Assembly (NCBI RefSeq): GCF_003478995.1
Contig: NZ_QUGI01000002.1
Span: 150,024-214,023, forward strand
DNA from: Pseudoflavonifractor sp. AF19-9AC
GTDB taxonomy: Bacteria; Bacillota; Clostridia; Oscillospirales; Oscillospiraceae
Direction: 5' to 3'
DNA: 64,000 bases
Translations under genes and position numbers: made by a program
Shown here: positions 25,051 through 34,199 of the stretch, in pieces
Layout of the letters: each line of letters starts with the position of its first letter
Numbering within the stretch: position 1 is the first letter of the stretch
The notes under the pieces: generated by a model
What the model was told of the DNA's origin: nothing
Databases searched by the model: none
What the model saw: the letters and a program-made list of their open reading frames with translations, nothing else

Positions 25051-25626
25051 TCAGTTCAGTTCATCCAGGGTAAGCTCAAAGCCCGGCAGAAACTCTTCCA
25101 TAAAGCACCGCAGGGCGGGCAGAGGATTGTCCTGGAGGGCGGCCCAGGTCTGCTCCTTGGCTTTTTTAAACTCGCTGTTGCCCGCCTTCAGCTCCTCCAC
25201 GCACTTGAGGTAGGCGGACAGCTTGTCCGCCGCCTTCACCAGGGCCCGGATTTCCGGGTCGGGGATGGTGAGAGCCTCATTATAAGCGGGGCGCAGGTCC
25301 TCGGGGAGCATGTTCAGCAGCTTCTGCTCCGCCACGGCCTCCACCTGCTTGTAGGCAGACTGAATGTCAGGGTTATCGTATTTGATGGGGGTGGGCATGT
25401 CGCCGGTGAGAATCTCGCTGGCGTCGTGATACAGCGCCGCCACCGCCACCGCGCCCGGGTCCACCTGGCCGCCGAAGCGCTCATTCTGCAGCACGGCCAG
25501 AGCGTGGGCCAGGACCGCCACCATGTGGGAGTGCTCCTGGATGTTCTCCGGGTCGGTGTTGCGCATGAGCCCCCAGCGGTTGATGTACCGCATCCGGGCA
25601 ATCATAGGGAAAAAGTGATAGGGCAA
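25051..25626 (-). CDS. YfbR-like 5'-deoxynucleotidase (HD domain)
   Basis: 191 residues against about 199 for E. coli YfbR. It removes phosphate from deoxynucleoside monophosphates. The family start HFFxxxxRMRYINRWGLMRN is present, and the HD motif appears as EHSHMVAVLAHAL and LYHDASEILTGD, with the later Asp in KAADKLSAYL. A TTG start at 25626 keeps the HFF motif and has AGAGGGGG 7 bases upstream. It may be co-transcribed with the ACT gene 42 bases downstream. Confidence 0.92.
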   Translation of the reverse strand: MPYHFFPMIARMRYINRWGLMRNTDPENIQEHSHMVAVLAHALAVLQNERFGGQVDPGAVAVAALYHDASEILTGDMPTPIKYDNPDIQSAYKQVEAVAEQKLLNMLPEDLRPAYNEALTIPDPEIRALVKAADKLSAYLKCVEELKAGNSEFKKAKEQTWAALQDNPLPALRCFMEEFLPGFELTLDELN

Positions 25627-25720
25627 GAGAAAATCCCCCTCTGCTTGAAGTCAGTGGTTATTTTATCACAGGTGGAGAGGGATGTAAACGCCGAGGGCCA
25701 TGGAACGGGAGAAAATGAAA

Positions 25721-25742
25721 GGACGCCGCAAAAGCGGCGCCC
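25721..25742 (-). terminator. terminator of the XRE-membrane gene pair
   Basis: Stem with GCCGC/GCGGC core (25721-25729 with 25734-25742, loop AAAA); the minus-strand tail is TTTCATTTTC. Confidence 0.75.
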
Positions 25743-25755
25743 TCTTTGGTGTGTT

Positions 25756-26301
25756 CTATTTCTTTTTGCCTAGGTCGGGCAGGACCAGGTACAGCGCACC
25801 CACAAGAAACAGGCCCACCAGCACCCCCACCAGAAGGGGAGGTACGTGCAGCAGAAGGGCGATGAGCAGGGTGCCGCCCACCACCAACGGCTGGCGTTTC
25901 GTCACCAGTACCACCTCAAAGGCCAGAACGGGAAGCCACAGGGCACCCGGAATGTCCAGGACCACGGCCAGGACCGCAGCCAGGATGAGTGCGATGAACA
26001 CAAAAATCCGGTGCTGGAGGTCCTCCAGCCAGGGGGACAGCAGGTCCCGCCGCCAGAAGGGGATCCGCGCCGGCTCTTGTGCGGATGCTCCCTCCCCCTG
26101 TTCCGGCGTGTCCCGTGCCAGCTCATCCAGGGTGACGCCGAAGAGGTCGGCCAGCTTGATGAGTTTATCCAAATCGGGCACCGATTGGCCTGTCTCCCAC
26201 TTGCTGACGCTCTGGCGGGACACCCCCAGCTGTTCCGCCAACTCCTCCTGGGACAGGCCTCTTTGGGTGCGGAGGGCAAAAATTCGTTCCGCCAGGGTCA
26301 T
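25756..26301 (-). CDS. XRE regulator fused to membrane segments
   Basis: 181 residues. A helix-turn-helix (GLSQEELAEQLGVSRQSVSK) at residues 14-33 is followed by DLDKLIKLADLFGVTLDELA, a linker, and four hydrophobic segments at about 100-175. A membrane-tethered DNA-binding protein of this kind could sense envelope state. The start overlaps the stop of the next, similar gene (ATGA), with GGGAGG upstream. Its first 60 residues are almost identical to the neighbour's, so the pair arose by duplication. Confidence 0.87.
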   Translation of the reverse strand: MTLAERIFALRTQRGLSQEELAEQLGVSRQSVSKWETGQSVPDLDKLIKLADLFGVTLDELARDTPEQGEGASAQEPARIPFWRRDLLSPWLEDLQHRIFVFIALILAAVLAVVLDIPGALWLPVLAFEVVLVTKRQPLVVGGTLLIALLLHVPPLLVGVLVGLFLVGALYLVLPDLGKKK

Positions 26302-26954
26302 GTTGGTTTCCTCCCTTTGTTCCAGGCATGAAAGGAGCCATAGATGAGCCACAAAATCAGCACACCCCGGGTGATCGAGATGAGAATGCCCAGCTGGGTG
26401 GACACATACCACTCCTCCGGGGAGAGGATACACATGACAAGCAGTTGAATTCCCCCCAGCAGCCCCCAGGGCATGTAGGCCATGGTGTACGGGTTGAAGA
26501 TGACCAGGCTCAGTGCCACCGCCAGCCAGCCGAAGATAAGCAGAGGATGGCGCGCAGCCAACAGCAGGGGCAGGCCCAGGACGATCAGCGCCGTGCCAAG
26601 AAAGACCAGAAGGTTGCTCTCCCCCACCAGCCCCAGCAGGTCCAGGGCCAGGCCGATGAGCTCCAGGCACACGCCTGCCGTCTGGGTGCCCGTCAGGCTG
26701 CGCTTCTCCTTTACATAGACCACCTGGGGCTGGGGCGGCTCCGGGGGCTTGGGCCGTTCCCCCTCCCGCACCAGCTCATCCACGCTGATGCCGAAGAGGT
26801 CTGCCAATTTAATGAGTTTATCCAAATCGGGTACCGACTGGCCTGTCTCCCACTTGCTGACGCTCTGGCGGGACACCCCCAGCTTTTCGGCCAGGTCTTC
26901 CTGAGACAGGCCCAGTTGGGTACGCAGCGACAAGATTTTTTCCGACAGTGACAA
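26298..26954 (-). CDS. XRE regulator fused to membrane segments, paralogue
   Basis: 218 residues. Helix-turn-helix GLSQEDLAEKLGVSRQSVSK, a proline-rich linker (PKPPEPPQPQ), then five or six hydrophobic segments. The DNA sequence of the HTH part is nearly the same as in the downstream copy, whereas the membrane parts differ, suggesting recent duplication or gene conversion of the DNA-binding half. AAGGGGAAG precedes the ATG. First gene of the two-gene unit. Confidence 0.87.
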   Translation of the reverse strand: MSLSEKILSLRTQLGLSQEDLAEKLGVSRQSVSKWETGQSVPDLDKLIKLADLFGISVDELVREGERPKPPEPPQPQVVYVKEKRSLTGTQTAGVCLELIGLALDLLGLVGESNLLVFLGTALIVLGLPLLLAARHPLLIFGWLAVALSLVIFNPYTMAYMPWGLLGGIQLLVMCILSPEEWYVSTQLGILISITRGVLILWLIYGSFHAWNKGRKPT

Positions 26955-27087
26955 AGAAATCTTCCCCTTTCCATTGGGCTTGGTTGATGTTATGATAAAG
27001 GAAACGAAGGAAATTTACAACCAAGTCCCCTTGGAAATGGCCGCAACCAACAGTTGCGGGCCCATTTTTCCCGGAAAGGAGCCCATT

Positions 27088-27678
27088 ATGGCCAAGAAAA
27101 ACGCCCGCAATACCAAGGGCCGCATCATCCAGGCCGCCTGGCAGCTGTTCTACCGCCAGGGCTACGACGACACCACCGTGGAGGAGATCATCGAGGCCTC
27201 AGGTACCTCCCGGGGCTCCTTCTACCACTACTTCGAGGGCAAGGACGCCCTGCTCTCCTCTGTCTCCTTCCTCTTCGATGAGAAGTATGAGGAGCTGATG
27301 GAAACCATGGACCCGGAGATGGACCGCTTCGACCAGCTGATGTACTTAAACCGGGAGCTCTTTGCCATGATCGAAAACTCCATCTCCCTGGACCTGCTGG
27401 CCCGGCTCTACTCCTCTCAGCTCATCACCCGTGGAGACAAGCACCTGCTGGACCACAACCGCACCTACTATAAGCTGCTGCGGCAGATCGTTCTCCAGGG
27501 CCAGGAGCGGGGAGAACTGCGGGGGGACGTGACCGTCAACGAGATGGTGCGGGTGTACGCCCTGTGCGAGCGGGCCCTTATTTACGACTGGTGCCTCTCC
27601 GGGGGCGACTATTCCCTGCTCCAGTACGGCCGGACCATGATGCCCATGTTCTTCCAGGGATTTCGCACGGCCCAATGA
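27088..27678 (+). CDS. TetR/AcrR-family regulator
   Basis: 196 residues. N-terminal HTH: AAWQLFYRQGYDDTTVEEII then GTSRGSFYHYFEGKDALL. The C-terminal helical ligand domain has no diagnostic ligand motif. GGAAAGGAG lies before ATG 27088; the open frame to 26974 lacks a site. It stands upstream of putP in the same direction but is separated by a terminator. A dyad CAGAGAAT/ATTCTCTG at 27761-27802 before putP is a possible operator for it (inference). Confidence 0.9.
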   Translation: MAKKNARNTKGRIIQAAWQLFYRQGYDDTTVEEIIEASGTSRGSFYHYFEGKDALLSSVSFLFDEKYEELMETMDPEMDRFDQLMYLNRELFAMIENSISLDLLARLYSSQLITRGDKHLLDHNRTYYKLLRQIVLQGQERGELRGDVTVNEMVRVYALCERALIYDWCLSGGDYSLLQYGRTMMPMFFQGFRTAQ

Positions 27679-27726
27679 GATTTTTGTAAGAAAATACAAA
27701 CGATAAAATGATAAAATGTACAGCTT

Positions 27727-27755
27727 AAATCCATTGTTTTTCAATGGATTTTTCT
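27727..27755 (+). terminator. terminator of the TetR gene
   Basis: A 10-bp stem AAATCCATTG/CAATGGATTT (27727-27736 with 27742-27751), loop TTTTT, tail TTCTT. Confidence 0.75.
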
Positions 27756-27760
27756 TAAAG

Positions 27761-27830
27761 CAGAGAATTTTGTACAGAATTTATTCTGCACTTGATTCTC
27801 TGTTTTATTCTGCTCAAATTTGTGCTATGA
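27761..27830 (+). promoter_or_regulatory. putP control region with nested dyads
   Basis: An outer inverted repeat CAGAGAAT (27761-27768) and ATTCTCTG (27795-27802) encloses the palindrome CAGAAT-TT-ATTCTG (27775-27788). A TATGAT -10-like box follows near 27826, about 90 bases before the putP start. TetR or osmotic control is inference. Confidence 0.4.
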
Positions 27831-27921
27831 TGGTCCTACGCGCCGCCCCGGCCTCTGTGGGGAGGCGCAATTGTGTGTGAAATCAGGGCGGCTCAGCCGC
27901 CAAAAGGAGAGAACAGCAATT

Positions 27922-29454
27922 ATGACAGCGGCACAAGTCTGTATTATGGCGACGATTATCGTCTACCTCTGTTTTGTAATCTGCACCGGCGTGCTCATCG
28001 GCCGCCGGAGCAAGAAGAGCGCCGAGGGCTTTTACCTGGGCGGCCGGGGCATGGGCCCTCTGGTCACCGCCATGAGCGCGGAGGCCAGTGACATGTCCTC
28101 CTGGCTGCTGATGGGTCTGCCCGGCGTGGCCTACCTCAGCGGCGTGGCGGACGCCAGCTGGACCGCCATCGGCCTGGCTCTGGGCACCTACCTCAACTTC
28201 CTGCTGGTGGCCAAGCGCATCCGCCGGTACAGCGTACAGCTGGATGCCATCACCATCCCCTCCTTCATCTCCAAGCGCTACCAGGAGAAGCGGCCGGTGA
28301 TCATGTGCATCGCCTCCCTGGTCATCCTCATTTTCTTTGTGCCCTATGTGGCCTCGGGCCTGGCCGCCATCGGCAAGCTCTTCAACAGCCTGTTCGGCTG
28401 GAACTATATGCTGGCCGTGGTCATCGGCGCCCTGGTCATCATCAGCTACACCTCCGTGGGCGGCTTCTCCGCCGTGGCCACCATGGACCTCATTCAGTCC
28501 ATCATCATGACCGTGGCTCTGGCCGTCATCACCATCTTCAGCATCGCCCAGGCCGGCGGCGTAGACGCGGTGGTGGAGAATGCCAAGTCCCTGCCCGGCT
28601 ACCTGGGCTTTTCCCAGACCTACAATCCCGCCACCGGCACGGCGCAGCCCTACCCCATCATGAACATCTTCTCCATGCTGGCCTGGGGCCTGGGCTACTT
28701 CGGCATGCCCCACATTCTGGTGCGCTTCATGGCCATCCGGAATGAGGAGGAGCTGAAGCTGTCCCGGCGCATCGCCTCGGTGTGGGTGGTCATCTCCATG
28801 ACTGTGGCCGTGTGCATCGGTATGATCGGCAACGCCGTGTCCAAGGCGGGCCGCATCCCCGTGCTGGAGGGCAGCGCCTCTGAGACGGTCATTGTCCAGA
28901 TCGCCAACCTGCTGTCCACCTTCGGTGTGCTGGCCGGTGTGGTGGCCGGTCTCATTCTGGCGGGCATCCTGGCCGCCACCATGTCCACCGCCGACTCCCA
29001 GCTGCTCTCCGCCGCCTCCGCTTTCTCGGAGAACCTGCTTCAGGACGTGTTCGGCATTAAGCTCACCCCCAAGCAGACCATGCTGGTGGCCCGGGGCACC
29101 GTCATCTGCATCGCCGTCATCGCGGTCTTCCTGGCCGCTGACCCCGAGAGCAGCGTCTTCGCCATCGTGTCCTTCGCCTGGGCCGGTTTCGGCGCTACCT
29201 TCGGCCCCGCCATTCTCTGCGCCCTGTTCTGGAAGCGCAGCAACCGCCAGGGTATTCTGGCCGGTCTGGTGGTGGGCGGCGTGATGGTCTTCGTGTGGAA
29301 GTTCCTGGTCCGCCCCATGGGCGGCGCCCTGGGCATCTACGAGCTGCTGCCCGCCTTCCTCAGCGCCCTGGCTGCCATCGTGGTGGTCTCCCTGCTCACC
29401 CCCGCCCCCGACGCCTCCATCCAGGAGTCCTTTGAGTCCTACAAGCGCGGCTGA
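27922..29454 (+). CDS. putP: sodium/proline symporter (SSS family)
   Basis: 510 residues, thirteen hydrophobic segments. PutP marks include GGRGMGPLVTAMSAEASDMS near residue 40 (Na+ and proline site), SYTSVGGFSAV and ILAATMSTADSQLL. It imports proline with Na+, as nutrient or osmoprotectant. The ATG at 27922 follows AAAGGAGAG; the upstream frame to 27820 is not translated in my view. Monocistronic with a strong terminator. Confidence 0.94.
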   Translation: MTAAQVCIMATIIVYLCFVICTGVLIGRRSKKSAEGFYLGGRGMGPLVTAMSAEASDMSSWLLMGLPGVAYLSGVADASWTAIGLALGTYLNFLLVAKRIRRYSVQLDAITIPSFISKRYQEKRPVIMCIASLVILIFFVPYVASGLAAIGKLFNSLFGWNYMLAVVIGALVIISYTSVGGFSAVATMDLIQSIIMTVALAVITIFSIAQAGGVDAVVENAKSLPGYLGFSQTYNPATGTAQPYPIMNIFSMLAWGLGYFGMPHILVRFMAIRNEEELKLSRRIASVWVVISMTVAVCIGMIGNAVSKAGRIPVLEGSASETVIVQIANLLSTFGVLAGVVAGLILAGILAATMSTADSQLLSAASAFSENLLQDVFGIKLTPKQTMLVARGTVICIAVIAVFLAADPESSVFAIVSFAWAGFGATFGPAILCALFWKRSNRQGILAGLVVGGVMVFVWKFLVRPMGGALGIYELLPAFLSALAAIVVVSLLTPAPDASIQESFESYKRG

Positions 29455-29470
29455 GCCATTTTCTACATAC

Positions 29471-29508
29471 AAAAAGCCCGGAGCACCCATGGTGCTCCGG
29501 GCTTTTTT
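29471..29508. terminator. bidirectional terminator after putP
   Basis: A perfect 17-bp stem (29471-29487 with 29491-29507, loop CAT) with A5 and T-tract flanks; also serves the minus-strand ABC operon ending at 29512. Confidence 0.92.
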
Positions 29509-29511
29509 ATT

Positions 29512-29778
29512 CTATTGCCGCTCATCCGGCGGGGTGGACGATTCCCGGCGGCGGTCCCACCACAGCCAGACCAGCAGGCCGACGGGCAGCAGGGAACCGA
29601 AGAGAATGATCCGGAGGGCCAGCAGAGGGTCCTCCTCCAGGAACATCCAGGCCACTACCCCGCCATAGAGCAGAGGGACGATCCCGCCCAGGTACCAGTC
29701 CGGGGAATTTCTGCGCCCCAGCCAGGCGGAGATCAGCACCCCGGCAAAGGCCAGGGAAAAGACAGTCCAGGAATCCAT
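29512..29778 (-). CDS. small membrane protein of the GntR-ABC operon
   Basis: 88 residues, three hydrophobic segments and a charged tail (WWDRRRESSTPPDERQ). GGAGCGGGT precedes the ATG. It lies 10 bases after the permease gene, so it is the last gene of that operon. Small hydrophobic proteins often accompany YtrA-type ABC systems. Function unknown. Confidence 0.8.
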   Translation of the reverse strand: MDSWTVFSLAFAGVLISAWLGRRNSPDWYLGGIVPLLYGGVVAWMFLEEDPLLALRIILFGSLLPVGLLVWLWWDRRRESSTPPDERQ

Positions 29779-29788
29779 ACCCGCTCCT

Positions 29789-30553
29789 TTACTCCAGGTT
29801 CAGACGGTGCCCCAGAATCCAAATGGTACCGGCGGTGAACAGCAGAATCGGAGGCAGCATCATGGCGGAAAAGCCCAAAAAAGTGGCATGGGTATCAGCG
29901 TTAAGAATATGCCCCAGAATCTTCAGCCGGTCCAGGAAATCCAGATACACCGTACCCAGAATATCCAGTCCGATAAAGGCCACCACACTCATGATGATTC
30001 TCCGGCGGAACAGATGGCCGATGGCCATGGACAGGTAAGTCATGGTGATAAAGAGAATTAAGGACAGCCCACACACCAGCAGGAACTCCAGCAGGTACAC
30101 CATGGCGTCGGGGTTGGCCATCAGGCCCTGCCAAAGGTCCTGGAAGAAGGCGATGCGCAGCACCTGGCCCCAGCGGATGGGCACCATGAGGAGGCAGGCC
30201 ACAAACATGACCGCCAAGCTGACCACTGAGGTGACCACCGCGCAGATGAGCTTGGACAGCACCAGCTGTCCGGGGCCCACAGGCAGGGTGTGCATCAGAT
30301 AGCCCTCGTCTCCCAGCAGTCCCTTGTAGAAGCGCTGGATGACAAAGATCATCACCGCCACAAACATGGCAAAGAGGACGGACACAAAGGCGATGATCAG
30401 GACCACGGCCAGAAGCTCATTTGTCTCCACAACGCCCTCGTCATAGGGCAGGGTGAAGTGGTTGATCAGGGCCAGCACCAGGGCGGCCGGCCAGATGAGG
30501 GCAAAGGACTTGCCCATGGAACGAAAATCGTATTTGAGCAGCTTCCACAGCAT
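29789..30553 (-). CDS. ABC transporter permease (ABC-2 type)
   Basis: 254 residues with six hydrophobic segments. The start MLWKLLKYDFRSMGKSFALI is typical for ABC-2 permeases of the YtrC/BcrB kind. The ATG overlaps the ATPase stop (TGATG). With the ATPase it should form an exporter; in related GntR-controlled systems the load is peptide antibiotic or cell-wall-active compounds, which is inference here. Confidence 0.85.
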   Translation of the reverse strand: MLWKLLKYDFRSMGKSFALIWPAALVLALINHFTLPYDEGVVETNELLAVVLIIAFVSVLFAMFVAVMIFVIQRFYKGLLGDEGYLMHTLPVGPGQLVLSKLICAVVTSVVSLAVMFVACLLMVPIRWGQVLRIAFFQDLWQGLMANPDAMVYLLEFLLVCGLSLILFITMTYLSMAIGHLFRRRIIMSVVAFIGLDILGTVYLDFLDRLKILGHILNADTHATFLGFSAMMLPPILLFTAGTIWILGHRLNLE

Positions 30554-31281
30554 CAGAACTCGCCTCCTTCCATGGGCTGGGCGCGGAAGATTTCCCGGAA
30601 CAGGGTGTCCACGCTCTTGCCCTCCTGCTCCCGGATGTTGTCCACTGTCTCATGGAGCATAATCTTTCCCTCTTTCAGGAAAATGGCCTCGTCCAGCACC
30701 TTCTCAATGTCGGCAATCAGGTGGGTGGAGATGAGGACGGTGCCCTCCTCGTTGTAGTTGGTCAAAATGGTGCGGAGAATGAAGTCTCGGGCCGCCGGGT
30801 CCACCCCGGCGATGGGCTCATCCAGCAGGTAGAGCTGGGCCTTCCGGGCCATGACCAGGGCCAGCTGCACCTTCTCTTTGGTGCCCTTGGACATGGTCTT
30901 CAGCCGGTTGCGGGGCTCCACCCCCAGGCTGTGGCACATGGCCACCGCCTTCTCATAGTCGAAGTCTTTATAAAAGTCCCGGAACAGGTCGAAGAGATCC
31001 ACCGCCCGCATCCAGTTGGCAAAGTACATCCGGTCGGGCAGGTAGCTGATGATGGCCTTGGTCTCCGGCCCCACGCTCTGACCGTTGATGGCCAGCGTGC
31101 CCGAGGTGGGCTGCAGCAGGCCGCACAGAATCTTAATGAGGGTGGTCTTGCCGCTGCCGTTGGGCCCCAGCAGACCGATAATCTTGCCCCGGCCAATGGA
31201 CAGGTCCACCCCGTCCAGGGCAATCTTGCGGCCGTAGGATTTGGTCAATCCCCAGCTCTCAATGAGCATGTCATTCATCAT
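30553..31281 (-). CDS. ABC transporter ATP-binding protein
   Basis: 242 residues. Walker A GPNGSGKTTLIK near residue 40. The signature region is divergent (SKGTKEKVQLALVMARK rather than SGGQ), and Walker B is LYLLDEPIAGVDP. The TMSKGTKEK variation is common in YtrB-like ATPases. Translationally coupled to the GntR gene upstream (ATGA) and the permease downstream. Confidence 0.93.
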   Translation of the reverse strand: MMNDMLIESWGLTKSYGRKIALDGVDLSIGRGKIIGLLGPNGSGKTTLIKILCGLLQPTSGTLAINGQSVGPETKAIISYLPDRMYFANWMRAVDLFDLFRDFYKDFDYEKAVAMCHSLGVEPRNRLKTMSKGTKEKVQLALVMARKAQLYLLDEPIAGVDPAARDFILRTILTNYNEEGTVLISTHLIADIEKVLDEAIFLKEGKIMLHETVDNIREQEGKSVDTLFREIFRAQPMEGGEF

Positions 31282-31634
31282 TTCTCCTCCTTCAACAACG
31301 CCACAGCCTCTTCCGGGCTGTATCCCAGCTCATTCATGGACTCCAGATAGCGGCGGATGATTCCCTGGGCCTCCGCCCGGCGTGCCGCCTCAATGACCCC
31401 CCGGTCCTGGGTAACCAGCCGCCCCGCCGTGCGGTTGGACTCCGCCAGCCCCGCCTGCTCCAGCTGGGCCAGCGCCCGCTGCATGGTGTTGGGGTTGACC
31501 CCCGCCTGGGCGGCCAGCTCCCGCACCGGGGGCAGCTTGCTCCCCGGGGGATAGACCCCGATGAGAATCTGCCGGGCAATCTGCTGGCTCAGCTGCTGCC
31601 AGATGGGGCGGTCCTCGGTGAACTTCCATTCCAT
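31278..31634 (-). CDS. GntR-family regulator, YtrA type
   Basis: 118 residues. The short YtrA form: a winged helix-turn-helix (YPPGSKLPPVRELAAQAGVN then PNTMQRALAQLEQ) and a brief dimerisation tail, without a ligand domain. AAGGAGG precedes the ATG. It leads its own ABC operon, and a dyad over the promoter fits autorepression released by cell-envelope stress, as known for YtrA. Confidence 0.93.
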   Translation of the reverse strand: MEWKFTEDRPIWQQLSQQIARQILIGVYPPGSKLPPVRELAAQAGVNPNTMQRALAQLEQAGLAESNRTAGRLVTQDRGVIEAARRAEAQGIIRRYLESMNELGYSPEEAVALLKEEK

Positions 31635-31655
31635 GGAACAGCCTCCTTGTATGAT

Positions 31656-31701
31656 TGTATTAAGTGATTAGTACAATAATACACCTGGGCCGTTTTGTCA
31701 A
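31656..31701 (-). promoter_or_regulatory. GntR operon promoter with overlapping operator
   Basis: Minus strand TTGACA (31701-31696), 17 bases, TATTGT (31678-31673). The inverted repeat TGTATTA (31656-31662) / TAATACA (31677-31683), with a nested GTATTA/TTAGTAC dyad, covers the -10 box, where a YtrA-type repressor would block transcription. Confidence 0.7.
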
Positions 31702-31785
31702 GGGCTCTCCCACTCCTTAATGAAATTTTAATTTTGTGGAACCGGTTTGTTGCCGGTTTGTAGGGAATTTGAGGGAGAAATGTCG

Positions 31786-31814
31786 TTGCAATGTCCCTGT
31801 TTTTCCCATAAAAT
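31786..31814 (+). promoter_or_regulatory. promoter of the lipoprotein operon
   Basis: TTGCAA at 31786-31791, 17 bases, TAAAAT at 31809-31814. Confidence 0.6.
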
Positions 31815-31847
31815 AGAGGTACCAACCAACCGCGTAAGGAGGTTTTT

Positions 31848-32798
31848 ATGAGACGTACCACTTCCTGGGCCGCCCTGCTGCTGGGCGCTGCCCTTTTGCT
31901 GGGGGCGTGCGCCCCTTCCGCCACGTCGGACAGCAGCTCCTCGAGCCAGTCCTCCCAGTCCGCAGGGACGGACAGCAGCCAGACCGCCGATTTCGTCTTC
32001 ACCCGGGAGAATCTGCCCCGGCTGGACGGCTCCACCTCCACCGTCCCCCTGGCCAAGGCCATGTGCGGCGTACTGCTGGGGGAGGACCCGGAGACCACGG
32101 CCGACCTGGTGCAGTTCTCCCGCACCACCCAGTCCTACCGCAACCTGATGGAGGGTACGGTGGACCTGGTGCTGGCGGCGGAGCCCGCTCCGGAGGTTCT
32201 GGAGGAGATGAAGGCCCAGGACAAGTGGCTGCTCACCCCCTTCGCCACCGACGCCCTGGTCTTTGTGGTGAACCAGGACAATCCCGTGGATAATTTGACC
32301 ACGGAGCAGGTGCAGCAGATTTACACCGGGGAGATCACCAACTGGAAGCAGGTGGGTGGCTCCGACCTGGAGATTGTGGCCTTCCAGCGCAATCCCGGGG
32401 CCGGAAGCCAGACCCTGATGGAGAAGCTGGTCATGGACGGCAAGGAGATGATGGAGGCCCCCCAGGCCTGGGTACCCGACTCCATGATGGGCCTTATGGA
32501 TGCGGTGCGGGAGTATGACAACTCCCCCTCTGCCATTGGCTACACCGTCTACTATTACGCCAACGACATGGAGATGGCCCAGGGGCTGAAGGTGCTGTCC
32601 ATTGACGGGGTGCAGCCCAGCGAGGACACCATTCGCTCCGGGGAGTACCCCTTCCTCAACCCCTACTACGTTTCCATCGCCAAGGACACCCCACAGGACA
32701 GCCCCACCCGCATCCTCTATGACTGGGTGCTGGGACCTGACGGCCAGAAGCTGGCCCAGATGGAGGGCTATGTACCGGTGACCGGACAGGAGGGATGA
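31848..32798 (+). CDS. PstS-like substrate-binding lipoprotein
   Basis: 316 residues. Signal peptide with lipobox LLLGACAPS (Cys near residue 21), a Ser/Gln-rich linker, then a PBP-like domain. LDGSTSTVPLAKA and NPGAGSQTLMEKL are the loops that bind phosphate in PstS. No pst permease genes follow, so it may be a phosphate-like scavenger or sensor. AAGGAGG precedes the ATG. The next lipoprotein gene overlaps it by four bases. Confidence 0.87.
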   Translation: MRRTTSWAALLLGAALLLGACAPSATSDSSSSSQSSQSAGTDSSQTADFVFTRENLPRLDGSTSTVPLAKAMCGVLLGEDPETTADLVQFSRTTQSYRNLMEGTVDLVLAAEPAPEVLEEMKAQDKWLLTPFATDALVFVVNQDNPVDNLTTEQVQQIYTGEITNWKQVGGSDLEIVAFQRNPGAGSQTLMEKLVMDGKEMMEAPQAWVPDSMMGLMDAVREYDNSPSAIGYTVYYYANDMEMAQGLKVLSIDGVQPSEDTIRSGEYPFLNPYYVSIAKDTPQDSPTRILYDWVLGPDGQKLAQMEGYVPVTGQEG

Positions 32799-34126
32799 CC
32801 ATGAGACGAGCGCTGCCTGCCCTGCTGCTGTCCGCTGCCCTGCTGGCCGGGTGCTCCGCCCCCGGAGGGAGTGGCCAGAGCTCCTCCAGCCAGGCGGAGG
32901 GCTCCCAGAGTTCCTCCTCCGCCCAGGACAGCGGAACCGTTCAGGTCCACACCGACTGGTCCGTGCTGGAAAACGGAGCAGAAACCCTCTCCACCATCTG
33001 GAACCGCTGGTATGACGACTATACCGACCACCTCATCCCCCGGAAGGACTACGGCACCCTGCTGCCCTTTGCCGGGGCCCAGGTCGTCCTCCACCCACCG
33101 GAGGGGGAAGCGGAGGACTCCAGCTACGTCTCCTCCAACTGCCTCTACGGCCTGATGACCCAGGAGGGCACGGTGGTCATGGACCCCGTTTGTACCTCCA
33201 TCTACCGGGTCTCCTACCTGGCTGATATGGGGGACACCGTCTCCCTGCCGGTGCTGGTTTTGGAGAAGGGGGACAAGGATCAGGGCGCCGCGGTCAGCGG
33301 GACCCTTCTGGCCCTGGCCGCCGCCGATGGGAGCTGGTGCACGGACTTTGCCTACTGGGGCTGTGCCGCCAGTCCCACCGCCATTCTGGCCGGAGGGAAG
33401 GACGGCATGGACCTGCTGGCCCCCCAGACGGGGGAAGTGGTGAAGGAGTGGAGCTGGACGGAGCTGGGCATTGAAACGGCCGACTCGGTGCCCTGGTTCA
33501 CCGGGGACGCCTACTCCTCCGTCCAGTGGATTGGAGACCGGTTCTTCCTGGGCTGCTATGGAGCAAACGGGGACACCGCCCGGTTCCTGGACCCCATGAC
33601 GGGAGAAGTAACCACCAGCTCCGCCCAGGACTGGTACAATACCCTGGATGAAATGTTCCGGAGTGCCCCCCAAACCTGGTGGGACGCCAAAGCCAACGGC
33701 GACGGCACCTACACCCTGACCATGGGTGACGAGTCCCACACCATTCCCGCTCCCCTGGACATGGGGGACGCCCTGCCCTATGTGGCGGGAGGCGACCGGG
33801 TGATCTTTGAGGATGGACAGGGGGCCTTTGCCATCACCGATCTGGCCGGCAAGGTCATTCTCCCCAAGCGGGAGGGCACCCTTGCGGTGCTGCAAAATGA
33901 CTGGGAGGGCAGCGGAGCCTGGCTGGCTGTGCGCCTGGAGGGGGAAACCCTGTGGCTCATCTACAACTGGGATGGCACCCTGGTTTCCAGTGTCCCCGGC
34001 GCGACGGACAGCCTGTGCTCCACCAGCGGTTCTCTGGTGGAGGTGCGCTCAGACTCCATGGCCTCCTACTACCGCCCTGAGGACGGCATCTGTGTCCTTC
34101 GGGTGTACTTCGGACTGTCTGGATAA
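32795..34126 (+). CDS. predicted lipoprotein, WG-repeat-like
   Basis: 443 residues. Signal peptide with lipobox LLAGCSAPG, a Ser/Gln-rich linker very like the PstS-like neighbour's, then a domain of repeated beta motifs (YGLMTQEGTVVMDPVCTSIY and GAFAITDLAGKVILPK) resembling WG/KWG repeats. I do not recognise a defined function. It overlaps the upstream gene (ATGA) and must act with it outside the membrane. The ATG at 32801 (MRRALPALLL) is an alternative start. Confidence 0.78.
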   Translation: MTMRRALPALLLSAALLAGCSAPGGSGQSSSSQAEGSQSSSSAQDSGTVQVHTDWSVLENGAETLSTIWNRWYDDYTDHLIPRKDYGTLLPFAGAQVVLHPPEGEAEDSSYVSSNCLYGLMTQEGTVVMDPVCTSIYRVSYLADMGDTVSLPVLVLEKGDKDQGAAVSGTLLALAAADGSWCTDFAYWGCAASPTAILAGGKDGMDLLAPQTGEVVKEWSWTELGIETADSVPWFTGDAYSSVQWIGDRFFLGCYGANGDTARFLDPMTGEVTTSSAQDWYNTLDEMFRSAPQTWWDAKANGDGTYTLTMGDESHTIPAPLDMGDALPYVAGGDRVIFEDGQGAFAITDLAGKVILPKREGTLAVLQNDWEGSGAWLAVRLEGETLWLIYNWDGTLVSSVPGATDSLCSTSGSLVEVRSDSMASYYRPEDGICVLRVYFGLSG

Positions 34127-34166
34127 GCAGTCTCGGGGCGAAAGTGTAAAAAAATTGTGAATACCC

Positions 34167-34195
34167 TTGCTTTTTTTCCGGGAGCGCGCTATGAT
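34167..34195 (+). promoter_or_regulatory. promoter of htpG
   Basis: TTGCTT at 34167-34172, 17 bases, TATGAT at 34190-34195, directly followed by the CIRCE element. Confidence 0.75.
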
Positions 34196-34199
34196 AACG